Source of the DNA: Veillonellaceae bacterium
Lineage (GTDB): Bacteria; Bacillota; Negativicutes; JAAYSF01
Direction: 5' to 3'
Assembly (NCBI GenBank): GCA_012523975.1
Contig: JAAYSF010000039.1
Coordinates: 1-45,897, forward strand
DNA: 45,897 bases
Under the pieces are notes generated by a model. The model saw only the letters and a list, made by a program, of their open reading frames with translations, had not been told where the DNA came from and searched no databases. A program made the position numbers and the translations under genes. Within the stretch, counting starts at the first letter, position 1. The number at the start of each line of letters is the position of its first letter. This document shows positions 1-7,239 of the stretch, piece by piece.

Positions 1-214
1 ACCCTCCCGGACCAAACATTATTTTAGTTCGGGCAGTAGGCTTTCCGCTATAAGAATGCGCTGCAGCGTCAAGCGGACCGCGGTAAGCCTCAGTCTCTAT
101 AATCTTGCCAATGGTTGTTCCGTTATCAGCTGCATGTACTAAATATTTTCCTAATAAATCCTTAGCCAAGGTCAGGCTATCCTGTTCATAGTACGATCGG
201 GGTAATTTATCCAA
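1..214 (-). CDS. 3-methyladenine DNA glycosylase (Aag/MPG family), 5' part only
   Basis: Reading leftwards, the frame encodes LAKDLLGKYLV, then GKIIETEAYRGPLDAAAHSY, then RTKIMFGPGG. This order matches the N-terminal third of the Aag/MPG family of base-excision glycosylases, which flip out and remove alkylated purines. The Glu of ETEAY corresponds to the catalytic acid of the family. The gene runs off the left edge, so about two thirds is missing. I place the start at TTG (214-212) because GAGGTGA (226-220), a seven-base Shine-Dalgarno match, lies five bases upstream. An in-frame ATG at 238-236 is an alternative but has no visible ribosome binding site. The gene lies 34 bases downstream of the ferredoxin-nitroreductase on the same strand and is probably co-transcribed with it. 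Confidence 0.85.
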   Translation of the reverse strand, partial: MDKLPRSYYEQDSLTLAKDLLGKYLVHAADNGTTIGKIIETEAYRGPLDAAAHSYSGKPTARTKIMFGPGG

Positions 215-248
215 ACTAGTCACCTCAGCTAATAGCATTACCAAAAGA

Positions 249-1157
249 CTAAATATATTTCACACTGGCTAACGTCCGCTGCACCCCACGGCGATAGGAA
301 ATTGCCGGATGGCCAAAAATCATGGCCAGACCTGGTTGGTTGTTAGCGGGTATTCCGTATTTTTGCTTGAGCTTATTGCTGTTTTTTATTACCGGCGCAA
401 CGCTACCAATCATACAACTTCCCAGACCTTGGGCTTCGGCGGCTAACATAGCGAAGGTTGCGGCGATATACGAATCAACCGGATCAACAAAGGCCGAAAC
501 GTGAAACATCATAACAAGCGGCGCATCATAAAATAGTAAATCTTGGCCGTTCCGCGCCCCTTCGTCGATTGCCTCAAAAAGCACAGGAACGAATGATAGG
601 AAGACCTCGAACGAATCTTTACTCATGAGCGGACGCATCATATACACCGCCGGTTTTGAAATTTGCCACTTCATGCTGCGGATCTGAGCTACAATATCAG
701 CAGCAAAAGCCCTAACCTTTCTCCGGCCTGAAATTACGACTACCCCTACCTCGGAAGGCGGGATACCCATAGGAGCTGTGGCCGCCGCGGCAATAATGTT
801 ATTAATAGCTTCGGAACTTACTTCTTCCTCGGTAAAATTACGAATACTGCGCCGTTGGCGCATGAGGTCAATTAATTGATTGTAGTCGGCTGGTTTGCTG
901 GTCGGCAAAAAATCAAAAACATCGTCCGACGATAAGCAACGTCCATCAACGAAAATGCAGCCAACTGGACAAACCGCCATGCAGTGTCCGCAGCCATAGC
1001 AGCCAAAGCCTTCTGTTTGGTCAACAACCACTCGGTTATTCTCCCATTTTAACGGCGCTCCCTTACACACGCTGACACATAACCGACAGCCACTGCACCG
1101 AGTATGGTCGATAGTTACCATACCCACCCCGTTTGTCCGGCTAGATTTTATCGCCAT
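249..1157 (-). CDS. Nitroreductase family protein with N-terminal 2x[4Fe-4S] ferredoxin domain
   Basis: The 302-residue protein starts with a ferredoxin domain (about residues 13-75). It has two clusters, CSGCRLCVSVC and CYGCGHCMAVCPVGC, each with the Cx2Cx2Cx3C spacing that ligates a [4Fe-4S] cluster. From about residue 95 comes an FMN-type nitroreductase fold, beginning LIDLMRQRRSIRNF and containing APMGIPPSEVGVVVI and a C-terminal GHP motif. Proteins of this architecture pass electrons from ferredoxin-like centres to flavin, to reduce nitro compounds or other acceptors in the cytoplasm of anaerobes. The natural substrate cannot be read from sequence. The ATG at 1157 is preceded by GGAGG at good spacing. 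It probably heads a short operon with the downstream glycosylase. Confidence 0.9.
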   Translation of the reverse strand: MAIKSSRTNGVGMVTIDHTRCSGCRLCVSVCKGAPLKWENNRVVVDQTEGFGCYGCGHCMAVCPVGCIFVDGRCLSSDDVFDFLPTSKPADYNQLIDLMRQRRSIRNFTEEEVSSEAINNIIAAAATAPMGIPPSEVGVVVISGRRKVRAFAADIVAQIRSMKWQISKPAVYMMRPLMSKDSFEVFLSFVPVLFEAIDEGARNGQDLLFYDAPLVMMFHVSAFVDPVDSYIAATFAMLAAEAQGLGSCMIGSVAPVIKNSNKLKQKYGIPANNQPGLAMIFGHPAISYRRGVQRTLASVKYI

Positions 1158-1243
1158 GTTAATTAACCTCCGTATTACACTGTTTTAGTAATAAAAAACT
1201 ATTATCTGATTTAATTATGCTCTATTTTCGGTTATTAAAAGGT

Positions 1244-1281
1244 AAATCCTGCCATGCCTCGGCTAAAGCATAGCAGGATTT
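1244..1281 (-). terminator. Hairpin terminator after the EamA gene
   Basis: AAATCCTGC (1244-1252) pairs with GCAGGATTT (1273-1281), and ATGC/GCAT extends the stem inside. On the minus strand the stem is followed by a T-rich stretch (ACCTTTTAATAA). On the plus strand it is followed by TTTTTATAATT. It separates the EamA gene from the nitroreductase gene. Confidence 0.6.
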
Positions 1282-1352
1282 TTTATAATTTGACGGCGCA
1301 TTTTGCGGATATAATCTTTCTAATAATCACAGCAAGTCAAAAATTCTGTCTC

Positions 1353-1787
1353 CTATCCAAGCGCAACTAAGATAGCACCGGCAGCAATAAGCGCAACCCC
1401 GATCCCATTCAAGAAACTTATCTTTTCCCCCAAGAATATTACCGCCAGAACGGTGGCTAAAACGACACTCAGTTTGTCAATCGGGGCGACCTGCGCAACC
1501 TTACCAAATTTAAGCGCCAGAAAATAAAACAGCCAGGAAAGCGCCCCGGCAACGCCGCTTAAAACGATAAATCCAAAAGTGGGTCTATCAGCAACAATGA
1601 GCGGTATTTGACTAAGATTGCCTTGAAAAATTACAACACCCACTAGAAAGACTGCCATAATTATTGCCCGCACAGCCGTTGCTGTATTAGCATCGGCGGT
1701 TTGCAAGCCAATTTTACCAAAAATAGCTACCAATGATGCTGCGAGGGCCGACAGCAGCGCGAAAATCAGCCACAGGTAGTCATTCAA
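1353..1787 (-). CDS. EamA-family (drug/metabolite transporter superfamily) half-size transporter
   Basis: This 144-residue, very hydrophobic protein has five predicted membrane segments. It carries the single EamA repeat signature: an N-terminal LWLIFALLSALAASLVAIFGKIGL, a central SWLFYFLALKFGKVAQVAPIDKLSVV, and a final LGEKISFLNGIGVALIAAGAILV. Full-length DMT transporters contain two such repeats in about 300 residues. The half-size members are thought to act as dimers in the inner membrane. The substrate is unknown. The ATG at 1787 is fixed by an in-frame TGA directly before it. The nearest purine-rich site (AGGGG) is rather far upstream. It appears monocistronic, followed by its own hairpin. 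Confidence 0.85.
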   Translation of the reverse strand: MNDYLWLIFALLSALAASLVAIFGKIGLQTADANTATAVRAIIMAVFLVGVVIFQGNLSQIPLIVADRPTFGFIVLSGVAGALSWLFYFLALKFGKVAQVAPIDKLSVVLATVLAVIFLGEKISFLNGIGVALIAAGAILVALG

Positions 1788-1872
1788 CGTAAATTCAACC
1801 CCTTTTTATGTTCTTCGCAAGTTCATTGATAGTATATTCTCAAGGCCCTAATAGTGGTGCTATTTAATGTTA

Positions 1873-3846
1873 TTAAATTGTGCTGTCTTTTACATCCTTA
1901 CTCTGCCGCAAAGCGCCAGGTCCGTCTTGCGCCACAGCCACTTCGGCATCGCCAAAAGTTTTCATATCGTTTAAAACATGGAGAGAAGCATTGATCAACG
2001 ACATGCCCAACGCTGCACCCGTTCCATCACCTGCCTCAATATCTAGGTGCAAATAGGCCTTGATTCCGAGACTGTCGAGCGCAACTCGTTGGGCCGGATC
2101 AACCGCAAAATGAGACCCCACCAGATATTCACGGACAGCGGGCGCCATATGTACCGCAACTAGAGCGGCTGCGGTTGTTGCAAGACCATCCAAAACTACG
2201 GCCGCCCCGCCGGCAGCCGCGCCGAGTATTACGCCCACTAATCCGGCAATCTCATAACTGCCGGATTGACTAAGACTATCGATATGGTCTTGAATTGCTA
2301 AATTGCCCACCGGGACCGTCTTATCAGCATACTGTTCAATGATCGCCGTACCGGCTGAAATGCTGTTGGCCCCTAATGCACCCAACCCCAACACCCGCGC
2401 GCCTTTAACTATTTCCTGGCGGGCGGCTGTTATACCGGCTTGAATCGCTTGGATAGTTTTTGCGTCATCCGACATCGCGCCGTTGACAGTGGCATATATA
2501 TCGACCCTAACTACAGACGCTGATACATGGCTGGCAAAAACATCAACGGCGGAACAGCTCTTTTCGGCTTCTCCGATACTGTCCCCCATTATAATAAGGC
2601 TTTTAGGCAGAACACGCGGCCTAGGGTTGCGGGTGATACCGGCCATTTGCCGGATCAATTCTTCAAAATAGCTTAAACTTCCAAGCGGCTTAGTCAAATT
2701 GTCCAAACGCAGCTGGCACTTTTCCATGGCATCAGAATCTAACGGCTTTATAGCTGAAATTACACGATCCAACATATCATTTCCCCAACCGGCTTGTCTG
2801 CCCCATTGAGGAGCTATAGTTGTTTCATTGGCTACATAATTAAAAGCATTAATAGCTACCTTCAGCATATCTATTACTACCGAAGCTCCGATAGCCTCAC
2901 CAAGCCGGACTCCCATATTTACGCAAGCTTCCAGTCCCAGAAACTTTAGTGCAATTATATGGGCAGGCTCGCCTGACAAATGCGAAGCAAATATATAACT
3001 TCGGCATTTAGGGCAGATTGCATTGGCAATCATCGCCGCAGCTGTGGTATTAAGACCATCAATTACTACGGCGCAGCGGTTAGCAGCCGCGCCAATTATT
3101 ACCCCGGCGAGCGCCCCGATCTCAAAACCGCCCACTTTAGCAAGTACATCTAAACCGTCTTTGGGATTTGGCTTATTAAGGGCCAACCCTTGGCGAACAA
3201 CATTAATTTTCACGTTCATCCTGCTGTCGGAAATCCCGGTACCGCGGCCAGTTATTTTCGCAGCATCAAGCCCGGTAAACGCGGCCACAACGGCTGCACT
3301 GGAGGTCGTATTGCCAATACCCATTTCCCCTAAGCTAAAACAGTTATAGCCTAGCTTTACTCTGTTGTTGACAATTTCGATACCAGTTTCGACCGCTTTG
3401 CGCGCCTGCTGCGCTGTCATAGCCGGACCTTTAGTAAAGTCTTGCGTGCCGTAGGCAATTTTTCGCTGCCAAAGCCCAGGAATATTTGATAGATCACCGG
3501 CTATTCCGATATCGGCAACAACCATGTCAGCGTTGCAAAAGTTGGCAAAAGCATTGGCGCTTGCCCCTTTCGAAACAAGATAGTTAGCCGTCATATGCAG
3601 CGTTGTTTCAACTGGATAGGCACTGATTCCCTGGCGGGCAACCCCGTGATCAGCACAGGTTATCACCATACAATTGCGGGGTGTTATCGGTACCGGTTGG
3701 CCAACGATTGCCGCATATTGCTTAACCATACTGCGCAATTTACCAAGCCCTTTTGCCGGGCGGCTGCTCAGCCTAGCCTCAACCTGTTCCATAATATCAG
3801 CATTGGGCATAGTTATTTTTCGAAGCGTTTCTTCAAGTAGACTCAT
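1873..3846 (-). CDS. Tandem CobT-like phosphoribosyltransferase (ArsA/ArsB-type fusion)
   Basis: This 657-residue protein contains two complete CobT-family modules, about residues 1-345 and 355-640. CobT enzymes transfer ribose phosphate from nicotinate mononucleotide to the lower-ligand base of cobamides. The N-terminal module keeps the family landmarks: ADHGVARQGISAYP, GEMGIGNTT, GRGTG and RLGEAIGA with its catalytic-type Glu. The C-terminal module opens with the usual RLDNLTKPLGSL. Its ADHGV loop is replaced by MGDSIG, its GEMGIGNTT by GLGALGANS, and its RLGEG by EAGDG, so it looks catalytically degenerate. In Sporomusa ovata two CobT homologues, ArsA and ArsB, are separate genes whose products act together to activate phenolic bases. 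Here one polypeptide carries both modules. A cobalamin riboswitch and terminator precede it. The substrate (benzimidazole or phenolic base) is inferred, not shown. Confidence 0.9.
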   Translation of the reverse strand: MSLLEETLRKITMPNADIMEQVEARLSSRPAKGLGKLRSMVKQYAAIVGQPVPITPRNCMVITCADHGVARQGISAYPVETTLHMTANYLVSKGASANAFANFCNADMVVADIGIAGDLSNIPGLWQRKIAYGTQDFTKGPAMTAQQARKAVETGIEIVNNRVKLGYNCFSLGEMGIGNTTSSAAVVAAFTGLDAAKITGRGTGISDSRMNVKINVVRQGLALNKPNPKDGLDVLAKVGGFEIGALAGVIIGAAANRCAVVIDGLNTTAAAMIANAICPKCRSYIFASHLSGEPAHIIALKFLGLEACVNMGVRLGEAIGASVVIDMLKVAINAFNYVANETTIAPQWGRQAGWGNDMLDRVISAIKPLDSDAMEKCQLRLDNLTKPLGSLSYFEELIRQMAGITRNPRPRVLPKSLIIMGDSIGEAEKSCSAVDVFASHVSASVVRVDIYATVNGAMSDDAKTIQAIQAGITAARQEIVKGARVLGLGALGANSISAGTAIIEQYADKTVPVGNLAIQDHIDSLSQSGSYEIAGLVGVILGAAAGGAAVVLDGLATTAAALVAVHMAPAVREYLVGSHFAVDPAQRVALDSLGIKAYLHLDIEAGDGTGAALGMSLINASLHVLNDMKTFGDAEVAVAQDGPGALRQSKDVKDSTI

Positions 3847-3890
3847 ATTTAACCTCCAAATACTCAGGAAATGCTAGCATAAAATTCATT

Positions 3891-3930
3891 AAAAATAAAA
3901 GGCTCTTTTGGCACATGTCCAAAAAAGCCT
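3891..3930 (-). terminator. Riboswitch expression-platform terminator
   Basis: On the minus strand AGGCTTTTTTGG pairs with CCAAAAGAGCCT (12 bp, one G-U) around ACATGTG, followed by TTTTATTTTT. It lies between the cobalamin riboswitch aptamer and the ATG of the double CobT gene. It is therefore the likely switch point for transcription termination when cobalamin is abundant. Confidence 0.85.
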
Positions 3931-3951
3931 TCTTTTCCACGAAGGGTTTAA

Positions 3952-4116
3952 CCGTTTAAGGCAGGTCTCCTGGCTCCCGTTTCATTGAATCTTACGCCTT
4001 CCCCTTGACGAGTGGCCTTGTAAGTTCTCCCCGGTACAGTGGCGGGCCCGCGCTTATGCATTAAATCATGCTCAGACTTCCCTATTCTCCGCCATGTAGA
4101 GGCGGCACCTTAACGG
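3952..4116 (-). promoter_or_regulatory. Cobalamin (AdoCbl-type) riboswitch
   Basis: Read on the minus strand, the region contains the hallmark blocks of the cobalamin aptamer in order. These are GAATAGGGAA, GCGGGCCCGCCACTGTA, GGGGAGAA, GGCCACT, and the terminal GCCAGGAGACCTGCC. The outer stem closes with CCGTTAAGG (minus strand, 4116-4108) against CCTTAAACGG (3961-3952). A strong promoter lies just upstream and an intrinsic terminator just downstream. The downstream gene encodes a lower-ligand activating enzyme of cobamide synthesis, which is a classical target. Binding of the cofactor is expected to favour the terminator. Confidence 0.95.
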
Positions 4117-4135
4117 CAGTTATTAATTTGCTGTA

Positions 4136-4164
4136 ATTATATCAGTAGATAGCAAAAACGTCAA
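4136..4164 (-). promoter_or_regulatory. Housekeeping-type promoter for the riboswitch-CobT transcript
   Basis: On the minus strand TTGACG (4164-4159) is followed after exactly 17 bases by TATAAT (4141-4136). This is near-consensus for the vegetative sigma factor. The first aptamer stem begins about 20 bases downstream, which suits a start site near 4128. Confidence 0.75.
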
Positions 4165-4222
4165 AGGAGTTTTTCAGGGCATATCGAAATTAAGGCACAA
4201 ATACTGAAAAAGAGGTTGCAAA

Positions 4223-4984
4223 ATGAAACTAATCTCATGGAACGTAAACGGTCTACGCGCCTGCTTGAACAAAGGGTTTAATGATTTTTTCGCTAGTGCT
4301 GACGCCGACATTTTCTGCATCCAAGAAACCAAGATGCAGCAAGAGCAAAGCCCTGTCTGCTGGCCTGGTTATCAAGAGTATTGGAACAGCGCTATAAAAA
4401 AGGGTTACTCTGGGACAGCTGTCTTTACCAAACTTACGCCCCTAGCGGTTAGCTATGGCATGAATATTGAAGAACACGATCAGGAAGGCCGCCTCATCAC
4501 ACTGGAGTTTAACGACTTTTTCCTGGTAAACGTCTACACGCCAAATTCCCAGCGCGGGCTGATGCGCCTTGAATATCGGATGAAGTGGGAGGACGCCTTT
4601 AAAGCCCACCTTAAACAGCTCGATCAAACTAAGCCGGTAATTGTCTGCGGCGATATAAATGTTGCTCATCAGGAGATTGATATAAAAAATCCGAAAACCA
4701 ACCGTAAAAGTGCTGGGTTCAGCGATGAAGAACGCAACAAGATGACTGAACTTCTAGCGGCCGGGTTTACTGATACCTTCCGCTATTTATATCCCGACAA
4801 AACCGACGCCTATACCTGGTGGTCCTATATGATGAATGCCCGGGCCCGCAATATCGGGTGGCGCATTGACTATTTCCTTGTTTCAGAAAGACTGAATAAC
4901 CGTATCAGAGAGGCTTTGATTTACGACCAGATTATGGGCAGCGATCATTGTCCGGTCGGTTTAGAAATTGGCCCGCTCGGATAA
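4223..4984 (+). CDS. xth: Exodeoxyribonuclease III / AP endonuclease (ExoA/Xth family)
   Basis: The 253 residues match the usual length of the exonuclease III family, which cleaves DNA 5' to abasic sites in base-excision repair using Mg2+. Catalytic landmarks are visible: ISWNVNG (Asn7), CIQETK (Glu35, metal ligand), VNVYTPNSQ, GDINVAH (Asp/Asn pair) and GSDHCPVGLEI (Asp-His pair) at the C terminus. A GAGG ribosome binding site precedes the ATG. The gene is transcribed towards pheA. The two coding regions overlap tail to tail by 40 bases, so no separate terminator fits between them. Confidence 0.95.
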   Translation: MKLISWNVNGLRACLNKGFNDFFASADADIFCIQETKMQQEQSPVCWPGYQEYWNSAIKKGYSGTAVFTKLTPLAVSYGMNIEEHDQEGRLITLEFNDFFLVNVYTPNSQRGLMRLEYRMKWEDAFKAHLKQLDQTKPVIVCGDINVAHQEIDIKNPKTNRKSAGFSDEERNKMTELLAAGFTDTFRYLYPDKTDAYTWWSYMMNARARNIGWRIDYFLVSERLNNRIREALIYDQIMGSDHCPVGLEIGPLG

Positions 4985-5793
4985 GAACCCAGTATCTTCA
5001 GCCAACTGACCTGACCGGCTATGTTCTGCAAGGCCGCCTGGCAAGCCTCCTCCTTGGCATGACCATTAAAGTCTATATAAAAGATATATTTCCCCATTGT
5101 ATGCTTTGCCGGGCGCGACTCAATCCTCGTCAGGTTAATATCGCGAGTGGCAAACGCCTTCATCACACCAAATAAACTACCGGGGCAATCATCATGGAAA
5201 GCAAAAACAATTGATGTTTTATCTTGACCGGTTGGTGCCGGCGGCGTACTGCCAATTATTAAAAACCGGGTCTGATTGTAATCATTATCCTGAACATTTT
5301 CGGCTGCAACTTTCAAACCGTAAAGCTTGGCGGCCGGCTTACCGGCAATAGCACCATAAGTGCTGCCATTTTTTTTTGCCAATTCACAAGCCTGCGACGT
5401 ACTGCCGCACTGAATAAATTCAATGTGCGGATATCGGTTTAAAAAGAACTCACGGCATTGACCAAGTGCCTGCTCATGGGAAAATACATACTTAATCTCA
5501 TTGTCAACGCCGTTCGCGCTTAACAGATAATGTTCAATGTTAAGCACAACTTCACCGCAGACTGTGCTGTTGTTTAAATTGACAAGACTATCCATGGCTA
5601 CTGCAACAGCCCCATGCGTTGAATTTTCGATAGGGATAATGCCATTTGCAATAACGCCTCGCTCTACTCCTTCGATAATAGCGGAAAAAGTCGGTAACGC
5701 AATAAGCTGTACATCTTTTGCCACATTAGCGCTATATTGACAGGCAGCTTCATGGCTATACGAGCCGGGCGGCCCAAGGTATCCGATTTTCAT
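4945..5793 (-). CDS. pheA: Prephenate dehydratase with C-terminal ACT domain
   Basis: This enzyme converts prephenate to phenylpyruvate, the committed step to phenylalanine. The 282 residues fit the monofunctional PheA type. The catalytic domain (about 1-180) starts MKIGYLGPPGSYSHEAA and contains NQTRFLIIG, whose TRF motif is essential in the family. The ACT domain (about 195-275) has GSLFGVMKAFATRDINLTRIESRP, the ESRP motif linked to feedback binding of Phe. It begins 17 bases downstream of the DAHP synthase gene, so the two are co-transcribed. The pair is preceded by a Phe-rich leader peptide and a terminator, consistent with end-product control of transcription as well as of activity. Confidence 0.97.
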   Translation of the reverse strand: MKIGYLGPPGSYSHEAACQYSANVAKDVQLIALPTFSAIIEGVERGVIANGIIPIENSTHGAVAVAMDSLVNLNNSTVCGEVVLNIEHYLLSANGVDNEIKYVFSHEQALGQCREFFLNRYPHIEFIQCGSTSQACELAKKNGSTYGAIAGKPAAKLYGLKVAAENVQDNDYNQTRFLIIGSTPPAPTGQDKTSIVFAFHDDCPGSLFGVMKAFATRDINLTRIESRPAKHTMGKYIFYIDFNGHAKEEACQAALQNIAGQVSWLKILGSYPSGPISKPTGQ

Positions 5794-5810
5794 TTGCTCA
5801 CCTCATCTTA

Positions 5811-6812
5811 CTATATTGCCGCATAGATTTTTTGGACTGAAGACATTAAGTGACCAAATTTTTCGGGTTTCAGGGACTGACCGCCATCACAAAGCGCCTC
5901 TTCCGGCTTGTGATGCACTTCGATAATAAGCCCGTCAGCGCCTACCGCAATAGCCGCCTTGGCTAATGGTTCAACCATTGACCATTTGCCGCAGGCATGG
6001 CTGGGGTCAACAATAATCGGCAGGTGGCTCAGCTCTTTTACCGCCGGAACCACACTAAGGTCAAGCGTATTTCTGGTATAGGTATCGAATGAGCGAATCC
6101 CCCGCTCGCATAGGATAACATTGGGATTGCCACCGGCCATAATATACTCTGCCGACATTAGAAATTCCTCAAGTGTCGCACTCAAGCCGCGTTTAAGGAG
6201 AATGGGTTTTGTGCTGCGGCCGGCTCGCTTAAGGAGGGGAAAATTCTGCATGTTGCGAGCCCCGATTTGAATGAGGTCAACACTGGCTTCGACAATGTCA
6301 AAAGTCTCGACACACATTACCTCTGTCACAATCGGCAGGCCGGTAGCCTCGCGCGCCTTAACAAGCAGGGCAAGACCTTCTTCACCCATGCCTTGGAAAC
6401 TATAAGGAGATGTGCGAGGCTTATAAGCTCCGCCCCTCAGCATCTGCGCACCGTAGCTTTTGACAAGTTCAGCAGTATGAATCATTTGTTCCTGGCTCTC
6501 AATCGAGCACGGCCCCGCTATCACAGCGATATTACCGCCGCCAATCTTACACTCACCAATTTCGACAACCGTATCATCGGGATGAAAGGCCCGGCTGGCT
6601 AATTTGTACGGCTGCTGAACCCGCATGACCTTCTCCACGTAAATGTTGGACTTAATTGCACCTAGGTCAAGTTTTGTTGTATCTCCAACCAGCGCAAATA
6701 CATCTTGCTGCCCTCCCTCGATTAAGGTAACCTCAACTTCAAGCTGGGCCAATATTTTATTGACTCTGGCAACTTCCTGTTTAGGCGTGCCTGTTTTCAT
6801 TACTACTAGCAT
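5811..6812 (-). CDS. aroF: 3-deoxy-7-phosphoheptulonate (DAHP) synthase, type I-beta with N-terminal ferredoxin-like domain
   Basis: This enzyme condenses phosphoenolpyruvate and erythrose 4-phosphate in the first step of the shikimate pathway. The 333 residues consist of a small regulatory ferredoxin-like domain (about 1-70, [17 protein letters not shown]) and a KDO8P-synthase-like TIM barrel. The barrel carries [43 protein letters not shown] and [11 protein letters not shown], which supply the PEP/E4P and metal ligands. The N-terminal extension in this subfamily gives allosteric control by an aromatic amino acid. A GGAGG-type site precedes the ATG. It is the first full-length gene of the operon; the leader region upstream holds the attenuator. 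Confidence 0.97.
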   Translation of the reverse strand: MLVVMKTGTPKQEVARVNKILAQLEVEVTLIEGGQQDVFALVGDTTKLDLGAIKSNIYVEKVMRVQQPYKLASRAFHPDDTVVEIGECKIGGGNIAVIAGPCSIESQEQMIHTAELVKSYGAQMLRGGAYKPRTSPYSFQGMGEEGLALLVKAREATGLPIVTEVMCVETFDIVEASVDLIQIGARNMQNFPLLKRAGRSTKPILLKRGLSATLEEFLMSAEYIMAGGNPNVILCERGIRSFDTYTRNTLDLSVVPAVKELSHLPIIVDPSHACGKWSMVEPLAKAAIAVGADGLIIEVHHKPEEALCDGGQSLKPEKFGHLMSSVQKIYAAI

Positions 6813-6850
6813 ATTCCCTTCCTCCTTTAGAATTTAGTCAATACCGCGAA

Positions 6851-6887
6851 CAAATAAAAGAAGAGGTTCTTTGGTAAGAACCTCTTC
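6851..6887 (-). terminator. Attenuator terminator in the aroF-pheA leader
   Basis: A perfect 12-bp stem, GAAGAGGTTCTT (6887-6876 on the minus strand) with AAGAACCTCTTC (6871-6860), has a four-base loop and is followed by TTTTATTTG. It sits about 50 bases after the stop of the leader peptide and 38 bases before aroF. A stretch in the leader ORF (6973-6965, AGAACCTTT) can pair with the terminator's first arm (AGAGGTTCT). This offers a competing antiterminator of about nine pairs. Confidence 0.8.
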
Positions 6888-6935
6888 CTGTATTACCGTA
6901 TTCTATTAATATAAAACTATATCACAAGCATTATA

Positions 6936-7085
6936 TCATCTGGTCATTAATGAAATTCTCCCAAAGGTTCTCCTCATATTCAGTTGTGGCAACGTAAAGA
7001 AACCAACGCTAAAATAAAAGCCTTGGCTAAAAAAGCTAAACCACAAACCGCTATTGAGTTGATTAACCTTTTGAGCGTTATTCAT
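6936..7085 (-). CDS. Phe-rich leader peptide of the aroF-pheA operon (attenuation)
   Basis: This 49-codon ORF starts at ATG 7085, with a strong GGGAGGTG ribosome binding site about 7 bases upstream. Codons 15-30 read WFSFFSQGFYFSVGFF, which is seven phenylalanines plus one Trp and one Tyr in 16 codons. An eighth Phe comes near the end. Such clustering of the end-product amino acid is the signature of leader peptides that couple ribosome stalling to transcription attenuation, as in the pheA and pheST leaders of enteric bacteria. It is followed by a possible antiterminator segment and a perfect terminator before aroF. The peptide itself probably has no function. No T-box features are seen. The function is inferred from the sequence alone. 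Confidence 0.85.
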   Translation of the reverse strand: MNNAQKVNQLNSGLWFSFFSQGFYFSVGFFTLPQLNMRRTFGRISLMTR

Positions 7086-7130
7086 CAATGACACCTCCCT
7101 GAGCTAAAATTGACCTCTTGTTGCTTAGAT

Positions 7131-7154
7131 GTAGTATATTGTACACAATACTAC
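7131..7154. promoter_or_regulatory. Imperfect palindrome over the -10 of the aroF leader promoter (possible operator)
   Basis: GTAGTAT at 7131-7137 and ATACTAC at 7148-7154 form inverted arms, and TGT/ACA extends the pairing around a central AC with a two-base bulge. It covers the -10 hexamer and the likely transcription start, a typical repressor position. No regulator is identified. Confidence 0.4.
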
Positions 7155-7177
7155 CACTAAATGTGTAACATTGTCAA
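7148..7177 (-). promoter_or_regulatory. Promoter of the aroF-pheA leader transcript
   Basis: On the minus strand TTGACA (7177-7172) is followed after 18 bases by TAGTAT (7153-7148). The leader-peptide ATG lies about 63 bases after the -10. The perfect -35 box and the position ahead of the leader support it. Confidence 0.6.
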
Positions 7178-7239
7178 GAATTTTATTAGTTTATACCGAA
7201 TTTGTGTTAACCTGATTTATCCAATCGCGGGAAAGTTAA

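Noticed and set aside
1873..3846. Assembly artefact joining two neighbouring cobT genes
   Set aside because: The frame is open throughout. The linker between the modules is a normal-looking protein sequence, and the second module is diverged from the first, so it is not a duplicated read.
6813..7239. T-box riboswitch before aroF-pheA
   Set aside because: I do not see the conserved T-box sequence or a specifier-loop layout. The region instead holds a translatable Phe-rich ORF.
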